Positions 24,412 through 34,319 are shown, counted from the first letter of the stretch. The stretch: DNA of 58,332 bases from an uncultured Peptococcaceae bacterium (GCA_947625705.1 CANQPG010000007.1:1-58332), one strand, 5' to 3'. A program made the numbers and translations. The notes: generated from the sequence alone by a model not told the origin.

Positions 24412-25575
24412 TCAATTCGTTTGATTTTCGTTTGGTTCAGCAGCCGTTTTTTCGGCCAGCACCGCCACCGCCCTGGCCAGCTGCGGGTCGTTCTCCGGTT
24501 CCATCGTATAGGCCGCCAGAGCGTCCGCGTCCGCCGGCATGGGGAAAACGATATCAGGCTCGATACCCACGCCGTGGATATCGTTTTGATGCGCCGTGCT
24601 GTATTTGGCCGAGGTGAAACGCAGCCCCGCACCGGAATCCAGCTTTTGCAGATCCTGCACAATGCCCTTGCCGTAAGTCGTCTCGCCGATCAGCGTGGCC
24701 AGGCCGCAATCATGCGCCGCGCCAATGACCACCTCCGAGGCGCTGGCCGTGTGGCCGTTCTGCAATATCACCACCGGCAGCTCCGTCGCCGCCCGGTTGG
24801 AGGTGTAATAATACACGCCGTCCGCGTCGGTTATATACATCATCGGCTCGCCGTTTGGCACAAAGTAATTGCAGACCTGCAGCGCCGCGTTGATCTCACC
24901 GCCGCCGTTATCGCGCAGATCCAAAATCAGCCCCCGCATACCCTGCGCCGCCAGATCATTGTAAGCGGCGATGAACTGCTCGCCCGTGGTCATGTTGAAG
25001 CTGGAAATTTTGATCAGACCCCAATCGCCGTCCAGCATGGCCGAGTCCACCGTGGGTATCTCCACCTTGGCGGTTTTCAGAGCGATGACCACCTCGCCCT
25101 CGTCCGGGCGTTCAAACGTCAGCTCCAGCCGCGTCCCCTCCGGGAAGCCCAGCAGACTGTCGGCCACCTCGTCATAGGAAAGAGCGGTCAAATCCTCGTC
25201 GTTCAGGCGCAGGAAAACGTCGCCGGGAAGCACACCGGCCTCGTAAGCCGGGCCGCCTTTCATCACGCCGTAGACCATCGCCCGCCCCGCTTCATCGGGG
25301 TAGATGTAGACGCCGATACCGCTGTATGACCCGCTGACCGAGCGGAACAGCTCGGCGTATTCCTCCGGGGTGTAATAAATGGCGTAACGGTCATGCCGCT
25401 CCGCCGCCTGCGCAACCAGCGCCTCCACCGCCTGCGCCCCCGCTGCCGCCGCGTCAATTTCGGCGTTTTCCGGGAGCTGCAAAGGCTCCGACGCCCGGCA
25501 GGCGCCAAGCATAAACACCGCCAGCAGAAGCAGCAGGGCAAGCGCCCGCCGCATTTGCAATTTATTATTTTGCAT
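24412..25575 (-). CDS. S41-family C-terminal processing peptidase, lipoprotein
   Basis: Extracytoplasmic serine protease of the CtpA/Prc type. Residues 1-26 are a lipoprotein signal (LGAC lipobox). A PDZ domain spans about 85-165 (SGIGVYIYPDE, AYEAGVLPGDVFLRLN), and the protease domain has LDLRDNGGG, the nucleophile serine in GHTASASEV and the general-base lysine in YGKGIVQ. At 387 residues it is slightly shorter than Bacillus CtpB. ATG start with only a weak GAAAG-like RBS. It lies downstream of ftsEX and the M23 hydrolase. In Bacillus CtpB activates a sporulation sigma factor, but that role cannot be inferred from sequence alone. Confidence 0.88.
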   Translation of the reverse strand: MQNNKLQMRRALALLLLLAVFMLGACRASEPLQLPENAEIDAAAAGAQAVEALVAQAAERHDRYAIYYTPEEYAELFRSVSGSYSGIGVYIYPDEAGRAMVYGVMKGGPAYEAGVLPGDVFLRLNDEDLTALSYDEVADSLLGFPEGTRLELTFERPDEGEVVIALKTAKVEIPTVDSAMLDGDWGLIKISSFNMTTGEQFIAAYNDLAAQGMRGLILDLRDNGGGEINAALQVCNYFVPNGEPMMYITDADGVYYYTSNRAATELPVVILQNGHTASASEVVIGAAHDCGLATLIGETTYGKGIVQDLQKLDSGAGLRFTSAKYSTAHQNDIHGVGIEPDIVFPMPADADALAAYTMEPENDPQLARAVAVLAEKTAAEPNENQTN

Positions 25576-25636
25576 AGTAAGCTTTCACACTTTACCACAG
25601 ATTTATTTTTAGCTTATGCGCCGCCCACCCCGCATA

Positions 25637-26797
25637 TTACGGCTTGGAGACGTAATTCCACGGCGAAACGACGCTGCCGTTTTTGCGGAATTCCAAATGC
25701 AGGTGGTTGCCGGTGCTGTTGCCGGTGCTGCCCACATAGCCGATAACATCGCCCTGCTTCACGGTGTCGCCCACGCTGCACCCAATACGGCTCATATGCG
25801 CGTACAGGCTGGAAACGCCGTTGCCGTGGTCGATAATGACGTGCTTGCCGTAGGAATAAGTCAGGCTCTTCACCACGATGACCTTGCCGTCGTCCACCGC
25901 GTGAATTTCCGTACCGTTCGGCGCGGAAATATCAATGCCGGTGTGCAGGTTGCGCTGCCCGCGCAAAGTGCGCCAGCCGTAATTGGACGTGATGGTGCTG
26001 TATCCCCGCAGCGGCCAGGCATAGATACCCGTGCCCACACCGCCGTCCGGCGCCTGCAAAGCGCGGATCGCCGCCGCGATCTCGTCGGAGTCTTTCTTCC
26101 ACTGGTTGATCTCGGCCTGCACCTCGTTCACATCGCCCTGCGCCGCGTCCACCAGCGCTTTCTGCGCGGAACGCGCGGCCTCAAGCTCCGCCAGCATGGT
26201 TTTCTGCTCGGCGGTCAGGGTGTCGAGGTTGGCGATTTTCGTCTCCTGCAAGGCGCGCTTCTCTTTGATCACATCAATTTGCGCGTTGATGGCGTTGATC
26301 ATGTTGCTGTCATAGAGCAAAATGCGCTCCATGTAATAGGAACGGGTGAGAAAATCCTCCATACTGGTGGCGTCGAACACCACGTCCAGCAGGCCAACGT
26401 CGCCGTTCATATAATTTTCTCTGAGCCGCGACTGAAAACCTTTCAGCTGCTTGGCCAGCTCCGTCTGCGCGGCGGAGAATTCCTGCTCGGCGATTTTAAG
26501 CTCCTTTTGAGCGGCCGTCATCTGGCGGTTCAGCGCAGCCAGAGTATCCTCGCATTGCTGCACCTTCATATCGGCGTTGGCCAGCGCAGTCTGCTGCTCG
26601 GAAAGCTCGCTTTTAAGCCCGCTTAAGCTTTGGCGCAGCGCCGCGATCTCATTTTCGATCTGGCGCTGCTGTTCGCGGTATTCGCTTAAAGCGTCGGCCG
26701 CTGCCTGCTGCGGCGGGCCGTAGACCATGCCGTGCCACAGCATGACCGCCAGCAGAAAGCAGGTCAAAATTATGGGGAATTTGGCGTTTTTGAACAT
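25637..26797 (-). CDS. M23 peptidoglycan hydrolase with coiled coil (EnvC/CwlO-partner-like)
   Basis: Secreted cell-wall endopeptidase of 386 residues: N-terminal hydrophobic segment (about 8-25), a long coiled coil (about 38-245, repeated Gln/Glu/Ala/Leu heptads) and a C-terminal LytM/M23 domain with the zinc ligands in HTGIDISA and HLHLEF and the intermediate YGKHVIIDHG. The coiled-coil plus LytM architecture directly downstream of ftsE-ftsX matches hydrolases that FtsEX activates across the membrane. All M23 zinc residues appear present, so it should be active, unlike E. coli EnvC. Starts 16 bp after ftsX. Confidence 0.9.
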   Translation of the reverse strand: MFKNAKFPIILTCFLLAVMLWHGMVYGPPQQAAADALSEYREQQRQIENEIAALRQSLSGLKSELSEQQTALANADMKVQQCEDTLAALNRQMTAAQKELKIAEQEFSAAQTELAKQLKGFQSRLRENYMNGDVGLLDVVFDATSMEDFLTRSYYMERILLYDSNMINAINAQIDVIKEKRALQETKIANLDTLTAEQKTMLAELEAARSAQKALVDAAQGDVNEVQAEINQWKKDSDEIAAAIRALQAPDGGVGTGIYAWPLRGYSTITSNYGWRTLRGQRNLHTGIDISAPNGTEIHAVDDGKVIVVKSLTYSYGKHVIIDHGNGVSSLYAHMSRIGCSVGDTVKQGDVIGYVGSTGNSTGNHLHLEFRKNGSVVSPWNYVSKP

Positions 26798-26813
26798 ATC
26801 TTCGCCCCCCCCT

Positions 26814-27698
26814 TTACACGTTCACGTGCTTGCGCACGGCAATGGCGGAGCCGATAGCGCCCAGCAAAAGGCCGATCAGCAGCATGGCGCCGATCAGCGG
26901 CAGGGCGATCGCGCCAAAGGGCGTAAACGTCAGGAAGTTTAAGCTGCTAAGCAGCAGATTAAGCACCGCGTGATACGACATCAGCACCAGCACACAGGCC
27001 ACGCCGCCGCCCAGAACGCCCAGCAGCATGCCCTCCAATATAAACGGCCAGATGATGAATGAGTTGCTGGCGCCGACGTATTTCATCACCTGAATTTCCT
27101 CTTTGCGCGCTTCGACGGAAAGACGGATATTCATCGAGATCAGAATGACCGCCGAAAAGCCCAGCAGCACCATCAGCCCGCTGCCAAGAGACCGTATCCA
27201 GTTCATGAATACGAACATTTTTTCCACCGAGCCCTGGCCATAGCGCACCGCCAGCACATTGTCCAGCTTATTCACTTCGTCCACAATGGAAAGCACCTGC
27301 TCGGGGCTTTCGGCCTTGACGGTGTATGAGTTCGGCAGCGGGTTGGTGTCGATCGCCGCCAGTATCTCCTCGCTGGAGCCGAATTTGGCGGACATCAGCT
27401 CTAACCCCTCGGCGCGGCTGACGTATTTCACCGAAGCCACGCCCGGAATGGCTTTCACCTGAGCGGAAAGCGTATCCATCTGATCCTGATTGATCTTATC
27501 CTTAATGAAGACCTTGATCTCCACCGCGGACTCCATAACCGTGGCGTTTCTGTCGATATTCACCACCAGCAGGCCAAAAATGCCGCACAAATAAAGCGTC
27601 AGCACCACCGTCATTACGGCGGCCACCGTCATGCCGAAGTTGCGGCGCAGGCTGATAAAAGGCTCCGGCAGGATATAACGCAGGCTTGTCAGCTTCAC
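26814..27698 (-). CDS. ftsX: Cell division permease FtsX
   Basis: Membrane partner of the FtsE ATPase, transmitting ATP hydrolysis to periplasmic/extracytoplasmic hydrolases. About 294 residues: TM1 about 22-45, a large extracellular domain (about 50-165), then three TM helices with the FtsX/MacB-type region RKEEIQVMKYVGAS. The start is taken as the GTG in the GTGA overlap with the ftsE stop (MKLTSLRYILPEPF). A GTG three codons upstream is possible. It is followed 16 bp later by the M23 hydrolase it probably controls. Confidence 0.93.
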   Translation of the reverse strand: MKLTSLRYILPEPFISLRRNFGMTVAAVMTVVLTLYLCGIFGLLVVNIDRNATVMESAVEIKVFIKDKINQDQMDTLSAQVKAIPGVASVKYVSRAEGLELMSAKFGSSEEILAAIDTNPLPNSYTVKAESPEQVLSIVDEVNKLDNVLAVRYGQGSVEKMFVFMNWIRSLGSGLMVLLGFSAVILISMNIRLSVEARKEEIQVMKYVGASNSFIIWPFILEGMLLGVLGGGVACVLVLMSYHAVLNLLLSSLNFLTFTPFGAIALPLIGAMLLIGLLLGAIGSAIAVRKHVNV

Positions 27699-28372
27699 AG
27701 CAGCCACCCCCCAACCTCGTCAGCGATGATCTCACCTTTTTTCAGGGCAATCACGCGCTTCTGCGTGTCGTTGACGATACGCTTGTCATGCGTCGCCATA
27801 ATCACCGTCGCGCCCTCGTCGTTGAACTCCTGGAACAGCTGCATCAGCTCGTCGGAGGTATCAGGGTCGAGGTTGCCGGTCGGCTCGTCCGCAAGGATTA
27901 TCGGCGGGTTGTTGATAACGGCGCGGGCAAACGCCACCCGCTGCTGCTCGCCGCCGGAAAGCTGGCGCGGAAACGCGTCGGCCTTATCGGCAATTTTCAG
28001 GCGCTCCAACACCTGCGGCACGATCTCCTTGACCTCGTTCCACGGGTATTCCAGCACTTTCAGGGCAAAAGCCACGTTTTCAAACACTGTTTTGTTCTCC
28101 ATCAGGCGGAAATCCTGAAACACCACGCCGGTGTTGCGGCGGAGCTTTACGGTCTCCTTGTTGTTCAGGCGGATAATGCTGCGCCCGGCAATAAATATCT
28201 GGCCGGAATCAGGCATGATCTCGCGGAACAGCAGCTTGATCAGCGTGCTTTTGCCCGCGCCGCTCTGCCCGGTCAGATACACAAACTCGCCGTTATCAAT
28301 GTGCAGATTAATGTCTTTTAAGGCCAAGTTACCGCCATCGTAAGTTTTAAAGACGTTTGCCATATCGATCAT
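27695..28372 (-). CDS. ftsE: Cell division ATP-binding protein FtsE
   Basis: ABC ATPase of 225 residues with Walker A GQSGAGKST (about 35-43), Q-loop VVFQDFRL, signature LSGGEQQR (about 138-145), Walker B ILADEPTGNLD (about 158-168) and the H-loop MATHD. The beginning (MIDMANVFKTYDGG) is typical of FtsE. Overlaps ftsX by 4 bp. First gene of the ftsE-ftsX-M23-S41 protease-lipoprotein unit. Confidence 0.95.
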   Translation of the reverse strand: MIDMANVFKTYDGGNLALKDINLHIDNGEFVYLTGQSGAGKSTLIKLLFREIMPDSGQIFIAGRSIIRLNNKETVKLRRNTGVVFQDFRLMENKTVFENVAFALKVLEYPWNEVKEIVPQVLERLKIADKADAFPRQLSGGEQQRVAFARAVINNPPIILADEPTGNLDPDTSDELMQLFQEFNDEGATVIMATHDKRIVNDTQKRVIALKKGEIIADEVGGWLL

Positions 28373-28597
28373 CGAAGTATCACCACTTTATCACATAGTT
28401 AGTTTTTTTATTCGACGGATATAGCCAATTCCCTGCAAATTGCGCCGATTATTTACATAAAAACATCTGCCGCGCCGGCGTTTCGGCATAAAAAAAGCGG
28501 CTTTGGCCGCCGTAAGTTTCGTCTGCGGTATATTTCGCCAAAAACCGTATATAATAGTGCCGGGCAAACCTGCCGAATTAAAAGGAAGTGTTTTGAT
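28373..28597. promoter_or_regulatory. Intergenic region between ftsE and tspO
   Basis: The 225-bp divergent region contains a minus-strand terminator (28490-28511) and, for tspO, TATAAT at 28550-28555 with no good -35 and AAAGGAAG before the ATG. No gene is seen. No clear ftsE promoter could be picked out. Confidence 0.4.
28490..28511 (-). terminator. Minus-strand terminator upstream of tspO
   Basis: Minus strand GGCGGC, loop CAAA, GCCGCT, then T6. No minus-strand gene ends near it; the closest upstream one is the histidinol-phosphatase at 29068. It would therefore stop his-operon transcripts that have crossed tspO in antisense, protecting ftsE. Confidence 0.7.
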
Positions 28598-29071
28598 ATG
28601 AACAAACGCAAGTGGAAAAGCCTGATCATTGCCGTCGCCATACCGGAGATCGTCGGCGCGGTCTCCGGCTTGATCAGCGCCCCGGCCATGATGGAGCAAA
28701 GCAAAACGCTGCTGATGCCGCCGCTGCAGCCGCCGCCGTGGGTCTTCCCCGTCGTCTGGGTGGCGCTGTATCTGCTGATGGGCATAGCCTCGTGGCTGGT
28801 TCGGCAGGACGGCTCAGACGAAAGCAAACGGGCGCTGGGGCTTTATGCCGTGCAGCTATTCTTCAATTTCCTCTGGCCGATCGCGTTCTTCACGCTGGAA
28901 TGGCGGCTGTTCGCGTTCTTCTGGCTGCTGGCACTGATCGTGCTGATCGCCCTCACCATGCGAGCCTTTGGGCGCATTGACCGCCGCGCCGGCTGGCTGC
29001 TCGCCCCGTACCTCGCGTGGTGCTGCTTCGCCGCCTATCTGAATTTGGGCATATACCTTTTGAACAATTAG
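28598..29071 (+). CDS. tspO: TspO/MBR family protein
   Basis: Five-helix membrane protein of the translocator-protein family, which binds porphyrins and related ligands. The 157 residues show MPPLQPPPWVFPVVWVALYLLMG (P/W-rich TM1-TM2 region typical of TspO), LFFNFLWPIAFF and a final helix [12 protein letters not shown]. Length and five hydrophobic segments are as expected. ATG with AAAGGAAG upstream. Its stop overlaps that of the convergent histidinol-phosphatase by 4 bp, with no terminator between. Confidence 0.9.
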   Translation: MNKRKWKSLIIAVAIPEIVGAVSGLISAPAMMEQSKTLLMPPLQPPPWVFPVVWVALYLLMGIASWLVRQDGSDESKRALGLYAVQLFFNFLWPIAFFTLEWRLFAFFWLLALIVLIALTMRAFGRIDRRAGWLLAPYLAWCCFAAYLNLGIYLLNN

Positions 29072-29862
29072 CCGCAGATATCCCGAATATCCACCATGCG
29101 TAGGCCGAACTGCACCGCTTTTTCCCGCATGGCCGCCAGCTGAAAATCCAGCGTTCCCGCGGCGTGGCTGTCCGTCCCGATGATGACGGGGGTGCCGTGC
29201 GCTTTCAGAATATCCCACAGCCAGTAATCGGGGTATGGGCGCTTCATACCGCTGCGGCACATCGCCCCGGTGTTGATCTCAAAGATGAATTTATCGGCGT
29301 GCCGCTCCAATACCGGGGCGGCCGCTTTTCTGTATGCGGGGGCGGCCTCATCAAAGAAGCGCCCGCCGACGTTAAACTTGCAGACCAGATCAAAATGCCC
29401 GACGATATCCACCCGCCGCGTAGCGAGCATTTCGTCCACCGCCGCAAAATACGCCGCCGTGTAAGCATAAGGGTCGCCGCCGAACGCCTTAATAGCTTCC
29501 GCCGTCACCTCTATTGACATATCCACCGGCCAGACCTCGCCCGAGGGCGCGGTGACGTTATGCACGCTGCCGATCAGATAATCAAACTCGCCCGGCGCAG
29601 GCATTGGCGTCATACTATCCAGCTCCAGCCCGCAGAAGATGGGCATTTTGCCGGCATACTCACGCTTCAGCGCCGCCACCTCGCGCTGATACGCCAAAAG
29701 CGCCGCCGCGTCCATGCCGAAGCCGTCCGCCGGGCAGAAACTGTGACCGGAAAAGCCCAGCGCCCCGAAGCCAAGCGCATATGCCGCCGCCGCCATTTCC
29801 GCCGGTGTGTTCGCGCCGTCGCAGTATGTCGTGTGCGTGTGGGCATTGCTCAGCTTCTTCAC
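29068..29862 (-). CDS. hisK: Histidinol-phosphatase, PHP family
   Basis: Hydrolyses L-histidinol phosphate in the eighth step of histidine synthesis. The 264 residues belong to the PHP superfamily: [11 protein letters not shown] at the N-terminus (HxH metal motif), [34 protein letters not shown], and GTDSHAA near the C-terminus. The protein takes the role that the HAD phosphatase domain of HisB has in enteric bacteria, consistent with the single-domain hisB here. GTG start in a GTGA overlap with hisIE. Last gene of the his operon. Confidence 0.9.
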   Translation of the reverse strand: MKKLSNAHTHTTYCDGANTPAEMAAAAYALGFGALGFSGHSFCPADGFGMDAAALLAYQREVAALKREYAGKMPIFCGLELDSMTPMPAPGEFDYLIGSVHNVTAPSGEVWPVDMSIEVTAEAIKAFGGDPYAYTAAYFAAVDEMLATRRVDIVGHFDLVCKFNVGGRFFDEAAPAYRKAAAPVLERHADKFIFEINTGAMCRSGMKRPYPDYWLWDILKAHGTPVIIGTDSHAAGTLDFQLAAMREKAVQFGLRMVDIRDICG

Positions 29863-30494
29863 TGCATTTTCTCCTGCTTCACCTTGTGGTCGATGATATG
29901 GCGGCGCGCCAGCTCCTGCGTCACCTCGTCCAGCGTGATCCCGGCGTGCACCAGCAGCACCATCACATGATAACAGAGATCGGCCACCTCGTAGATGGTC
30001 TCCGCCTTATCCTCCGCCTTGGCCGCGATGATGACCTCGGTGGACTCCTCGCCCACCTTTTTCAGTATCTTATCCAGCCCCTTATCGAACAGATACGATG
30101 TGTAGCTGCCCTCCTGCGGGTGGTTTTTGCGCCCGGCGAGCAGGTCGTATAACCCCTGATAGGTGAACTTCTGCACCGCGTCGTCCAGATAGACCGGGTT
30201 GAAGAAACAGCTTTCCGCCCCGGTATGGCAGGCGGGGCCGTCCTTTACCACCTGCACCAGCAGCGCGTCCTCGTCGCAGTCCGCCGTGATACTGACGATA
30301 TGCTGCACGTTGCCGCTCTCCTCGCCTTTGCGCCAGAGCTTGCCGCGACTCCGCGACCAAAAGCAGGTGCGCTTCTCCGCAATGCTGATGGCGAGACTTT
30401 CCGCGTTCATATACGCCAGCATCAGCACCTGCCCGCTGTAATGATCCTGCACAATGGCCGGTATCAGCCCGTTTGCGTCAAACTGCAATGCCAT
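29859..30494 (-). CDS. hisIE: Bifunctional phosphoribosyl-AMP cyclohydrolase/phosphoribosyl-ATP pyrophosphatase
   Basis: Fused enzyme for histidine steps 2 and 3. Of 211 residues, about 1-105 are the HisI cyclohydrolase ([40 protein letters not shown] with the metal/zinc-binding Cys and His) and about 115-205 the HisE pyrophosphatase ([31 protein letters not shown]). The start is the ATG of MALQFDANG, with AAGGAGG upstream; an upstream extension has no RBS. It follows hisF by 30 bp. Confidence 0.95.
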   Translation of the reverse strand: MALQFDANGLIPAIVQDHYSGQVLMLAYMNAESLAISIAEKRTCFWSRSRGKLWRKGEESGNVQHIVSITADCDEDALLVQVVKDGPACHTGAESCFFNPVYLDDAVQKFTYQGLYDLLAGRKNHPQEGSYTSYLFDKGLDKILKKVGEESTEVIIAAKAEDKAETIYEVADLCYHVMVLLVHAGITLDEVTQELARRHIIDHKVKQEKMQ

Positions 30495-30524
30495 GTTGCG
30501 CCTCCTTATTCTCACATTATTATA

Positions 30525-31280
30525 CTATATTCTCATTTCAACGCCCTGCGCCTTAAGATACCGCTTCAGCTCCGGTATCAGCACCTGCTTGTGGTGGAAG
30601 ATCGAGGCCGCCAGCCCCGCGTCCACCCCCGGGTGTCGGAACAGCTCGGCAAAATCCGCCATCGTGCCCGCGCCGCCGCTGGCGATGATCGGCACGTTCA
30701 CCCGCGCCGCCATCGCGTCCAGCATCGCCAGATCGAACCCCTGCTTGACGCCGTCGGTGTCGATACTGTTCACCACCAGCTCGCCCGCGCCGTTTGCCAC
30801 GCCCGCGGCCGCCCAATCGAGAGCGTCTTTGCCGGTATCCTCGCGGCCGCCCTTGGCGAAAACGTGATACGCACCGCCCACCCGCTTCACATCAAGGCTC
30901 AGCACCACGCACTGGCTGCCGTATCTGGCCGCCGCGCGGGGAATGATCGAGGGATCGGCAATAGCCCCGCTGTTCACGCTGACCTTATCGGCGCCCGCTT
31001 TCAGCACCCGGTCAAAGTCATCAAGCGTGCGGATACCGCCGCCCACCGTAAGCGGAATGAAGATCTCCGCCGCCACTCTTTTCAGAATATCCACGAACAG
31101 GCCGCGCCCCTCCACGCTGGCGGTGATGTCATAAAACACCAGCTCATCGGCGCCCTGCTCGTTATAAAAGCGCGCCAGCTCCACTGGGTCGGCCACCGCG
31201 CGGACGCCCTGAAAATTCTGCCCTTTCACCACCTGGCCGTCCTTGATGTCCAGGCAGGGAATAATACGTTTGCTGATCAC
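30525..31280 (-). CDS. hisF: Imidazole glycerol phosphate synthase subunit HisF
   Basis: Cyclase subunit (TIM barrel) that with HisH makes imidazole glycerol phosphate and AICAR. The 251 residues include the N-terminal catalytic aspartate in IIPCLDIKDGQVVKG, VGGGIRTL, SVNSGA, the second catalytic aspartate in NSIDTDGVKQGF, and IASGGAG. GTG start in a GTGA overlap with hisA, 7 nt after GGAGG. Confidence 0.96.
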   Translation of the reverse strand: MISKRIIPCLDIKDGQVVKGQNFQGVRAVADPVELARFYNEQGADELVFYDITASVEGRGLFVDILKRVAAEIFIPLTVGGGIRTLDDFDRVLKAGADKVSVNSGAIADPSIIPRAAARYGSQCVVLSLDVKRVGGAYHVFAKGGREDTGKDALDWAAAGVANGAGELVVNSIDTDGVKQGFDLAMLDAMAARVNVPIIASGGAGTMADFAELFRHPGVDAGLAASIFHHKQVLIPELKRYLKAQGVEMRI

Positions 31281-32002
31281 CGCGCCGCCTCCTTTGCCAG
31301 TTGCAGGCACTCCGCCAGGTCAAGCTTGCCCGCGTAGAGCGCCTTGCCGATAATTACGCCGGCAACGCCGAGAGCCGCGAGTTTGGTTATCTCCGCCGGG
31401 TAGCTGACGCCGCCGCTCGCCACCACGTTGAGCCCGGCAATATTCGCCAGCCGCTGATACAATGCCAGATTGGTGCCGCTAAGCGCCCCGTCCCTGGCAA
31501 TATCCGTAACGATCACGGTTTGGACGCCCGCCGCGCAGAGCTTACGGCAGAAATCCTCGCAGTCCAGCTCGGTCTCCTCCAGCCAGCCGGAGACGGCTAC
31601 ACGACCCTCACGCGCGTCCACACCGACGGCAATTTTATCGCCGTATTTGGCCGCCATCGCCTCGGTAAACGGAAAATTCTTCACCGCCGCCGTGCCGAGT
31701 ATCACCCGGCCGACGCCGAGGTCAAGATACTTTTTTATGCGCGCCTCGTCGCGGATACCGCCGCCCACCTCCACGAACATATCAGCAGCCTCGGTTATCG
31801 CCTGAATGGCCGCAAAGTTGGCCGCCGTGCCCTCTTTTGCGCCGTCCAGATCAACGACGTGCAGAAAGCGCGCCCCCGCCGCGGCAAATTCGCGCGCCGC
31901 CCCGGCCGGGTCGTCATTATACACCGTCATCTGGTTATAATCGCCGCGGGTCAGGCGCACCACCTTGCCGCCGGATAGATCGATCGCCGGAAAAATCTCC
32001 AC
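31277..32002 (-). CDS. hisA: ProFAR isomerase HisA
   Basis: Isomerises the ProFAR intermediate in step 4. The 241-residue TIM barrel has IFPAIDLSGGKVVRL at the N-terminus (catalytic Asp), VEVGGGIRDE, VGVDAREG, VTDIARDGALSGTN with the second catalytic Asp, and VVASGGV. GTG start, 6 nt after AAGGAGG. Homologous to and co-transcribed with hisF. Confidence 0.96.
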   Translation of the reverse strand: MEIFPAIDLSGGKVVRLTRGDYNQMTVYNDDPAGAAREFAAAGARFLHVVDLDGAKEGTAANFAAIQAITEAADMFVEVGGGIRDEARIKKYLDLGVGRVILGTAAVKNFPFTEAMAAKYGDKIAVGVDAREGRVAVSGWLEETELDCEDFCRKLCAAGVQTVIVTDIARDGALSGTNLALYQRLANIAGLNVVASGGVSYPAEITKLAALGVAGVIIGKALYAGKLDLAECLQLAKEAAR

Positions 32003-32013
32003 TTTATACCTCC

Positions 32014-32631
32014 TTATAATTCCGTAAACGCCTTAAGCAGGCTAAGCCCCGCCGCACCGCTTTTCTCCGGGTGGAACTGCGTGCCCCAGACGCTGCCGCG
32101 CCGCACCGCGCCCGTCACCGTGATACCGTATTCCGATGTAGCGAGGGTGCTTGCCGCGCAGTTTTTGGCGTAAAAGCTGTGGACGTAATAGACGTGCGCC
32201 CCCGGCGTGAAATATTTGAACAGCGGGTCGTCCTTGATGATGTTCAGGCTGTTCCAGCCGATATGCGGCACTTTCAGGCCGCTGCCTGCCGGCAGATCGG
32301 GCGCCAGCGGCTCCACCGTGCCGGGTATCAGCGAAAGCCCCTGATGTTCGCCGAATTCATAGCTTTTCTCGAACAGCAGCTGCATACCAAGGCAAATGCC
32401 GAGCAGGGGTTTCCCCGCCGCCGCCTGCCGCTTCACCTCGTCAAACAGGCCGCTTTCACGGAGCTTGGCCGCCGCGTCGCCGAAAGCGCCCACCCCCGGC
32501 AGTATCAGCCGGTCGGCTTTTTGCAGCGCCGCCGCGTCGCCCGAAACTATGTTCTCAATGCCAAGATAGCTTAACGACGAGCGCAGCGAGAACAAATTGC
32601 CCACGCCGTAATCAATGATGGCAACGGTCAT
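32014..32631 (-). CDS. hisH: Imidazole glycerol phosphate synthase subunit HisH
   Basis: Glutamine amidotransferase subunit feeding ammonia to HisF. The 205 residues carry the class I triad: nucleophile Cys in LGICLGMQLLFE (about 79-90), and His/Glu in the C-terminal GTQFHPEKSG. IDYGVGNLFSL at the N-terminus is typical. ATG immediately follows the hisB stop (TAAATG). Confidence 0.96.
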   Translation of the reverse strand: MTVAIIDYGVGNLFSLRSSLSYLGIENIVSGDAAALQKADRLILPGVGAFGDAAAKLRESGLFDEVKRQAAAGKPLLGICLGMQLLFEKSYEFGEHQGLSLIPGTVEPLAPDLPAGSGLKVPHIGWNSLNIIKDDPLFKYFTPGAHVYYVHSFYAKNCAASTLATSEYGITVTGAVRRGSVWGTQFHPEKSGAAGLSLLKAFTEL

Positions 32632-33231
32632 TTAGATCACCCCTTTGGTGGAGGGTATGCGGCCGGCGTTTTGCGCGTCCTGCGCCACGGCCTGGCGCAG
32701 CGCCCGCCCCAGCCCCTTGAACATTGCCTCTATTATATGGTGCGCGTTGTGGCCGCAAAGTTTGCGGATATGCAGCGTGAGCCCCGCGGAGCGGGAAAGC
32801 GCCTGCATAAATTCCTCGGCCAGCTCGGTGTCAAAATCGCCCACCTTAGCGGCGGGGATCTCCGCCTGATAGCCGAGATACGCCCGGCCGCTTAGATCCA
32901 CCGCCACCAGCACCAGCGCCTCGTCCATCGGCAGCAGCTGCTGGCCATAGCGGTTAATGCCGCGCTTATCGCCGAGCGCCTGCGCCAGCGCCTCGCCCAG
33001 CGCAATGCCAATGTCCTCGGTGGTGTGGTGATAATCCACGTCCACGTCGCCCCGGCAGCAGACGTTCAGATCAAAGCAGCCGTGCGCCGCCAAAAGCTCC
33101 AGCATATGGTTCAGAAAGCCGCAGCCGGTGTCTATGGCGGCCTGCCCCGTGCCGTCCAGGTTCAGCGCGAGTTTTATCTGCGTCTCTTTCGTGTTTCTTT
33201 CGATCAATGCTTCGCGTAAAACATTTGTCAT
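32632..33231 (-). CDS. hisB: Imidazoleglycerol-phosphate dehydratase
   Basis: Dehydrates imidazole glycerol phosphate (step 6). The 199-residue monofunctional form has the metal-binding motifs [23 protein letters not shown] (about 61-69), and the second set [11 protein letters not shown] near the C-terminus. There is no phosphatase domain; the separate hisK-type gene supplies it. ATG with AAGGAG upstream. Confidence 0.96.
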   Translation of the reverse strand: MTNVLREALIERNTKETQIKLALNLDGTGQAAIDTGCGFLNHMLELLAAHGCFDLNVCCRGDVDVDYHHTTEDIGIALGEALAQALGDKRGINRYGQQLLPMDEALVLVAVDLSGRAYLGYQAEIPAAKVGDFDTELAEEFMQALSRSAGLTLHIRKLCGHNAHHIIEAMFKGLGRALRQAVAQDAQNAGRIPSTKGVI

Positions 33232-33242
33232 ATCAATGCTCC

Positions 33243-34301
33243 TTATTCAGCCAGAATTTGCGCCGTGGCGTCCAGCAGCGCCTGCATTTCCGCGTGGCTG
33301 CCGATGGTTATACGCACAAAATCGCGGATACGCGGCTCATCGAACCAGCGCACCAAAATACCCCGCTCTTTCAGCTGCTTATAGTACGCCTCGCCGGAGA
33401 CCTTATCATGCCGCGCCAGCAGGAAGTTGGCTTTGCCCGGCAGCACCCGGAAGCCGAGCTTTTTAAGCCCCGCCGCCGTAAATTCGCGGTCGGCGATAAT
33501 TTTGGCGCAGCAGGCGTTGAAATAAGCCTTATCCTTTACCGCCGCCGCCGCCAGTTCCAGCGATAGACGGTTCACGTTATACGGATTGAACGAGAATTTG
33601 ACGGTGTTCAGATCGGCGATGACTTCCGGGCTGCCGAGCGCCAGCCCCACACGCGCCCCCGCCAGCTGGCGGCTTTTGGAAAGCGTCTGCACCACCAGCA
33701 GATTGGGGTACTCAGCCAACAGAGCGGCCGCGCTTTGCCCGCCGAAATCCACATACGCCTCGTCGATAATTACCATATCGTCCGGGTGGCGCTGCAAAAT
33801 GCCCTCGATAGCAGTGAGCGGCAGTTCCAGCCCGGTGATGGCGTTGGGGTTGGCCAGCACCACCTGCTCGCCCGGCCGGTAATAATCCGCCGGGTCAATG
33901 GCAAAATCCGCCGTCAGCGGCACCACGCGCGTCGGTATGCCGAACAGCGCGGCAAACACGCTGTAAAATGCGTAGGTGACGTCGGGGAACGCCATTTGGC
34001 GCCCCCGCCCGAAAGCCTGAAACGCAAATGCCAAAACCTCGTCCGACCCGTTGCCGAGAAAGACGTTTTCCGGCTTTAAGCCGTAATATGCGGCAATGGC
34101 CGCCCGGGGTTTGGCCGCCTCCGGATCGCTGTAAAGACGCAGATCGGCCGCGTCCGCCGCCGCCAGCGCTGCCGCCACGCCCGGCGCGGGGGGATATGGG
34201 CTTTCATTGGTGTTCAATTTGATATACTGCCTGTTCTGCGGCTGCTCGCCCGGTGTGTAGGGCGTTAAATCAGCCAGCTTGGGGCTCAAAAATCGGCTCA
34301 T
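33243..34301 (-). CDS. hisC: Histidinol-phosphate aminotransferase
   Basis: PLP-dependent class II aminotransferase (step 7). The 352 residues contain [37 protein letters not shown] and the PLP-lysine segment [15 protein letters not shown]. The start is the ATG of [10 protein letters not shown], 7 nt after GAGG; a TTG five codons upstream overlaps that RBS. The usual NPNxPTG is NPNAITG here, a small deviation in the substrate-binding loop. Confidence 0.94.
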   Translation of the reverse strand: MSRFLSPKLADLTPYTPGEQPQNRQYIKLNTNESPYPPAPGVAAALAAADAADLRLYSDPEAAKPRAAIAAYYGLKPENVFLGNGSDEVLAFAFQAFGRGRQMAFPDVTYAFYSVFAALFGIPTRVVPLTADFAIDPADYYRPGEQVVLANPNAITGLELPLTAIEGILQRHPDDMVIIDEAYVDFGGQSAAALLAEYPNLLVVQTLSKSRQLAGARVGLALGSPEVIADLNTVKFSFNPYNVNRLSLELAAAAVKDKAYFNACCAKIIADREFTAAGLKKLGFRVLPGKANFLLARHDKVSGEAYYKQLKERGILVRWFDEPRIRDFVRITIGSHAEMQALLDATAQILAE

Positions 34302-34319
34302 GCTAAAACCTCGCAAAAT

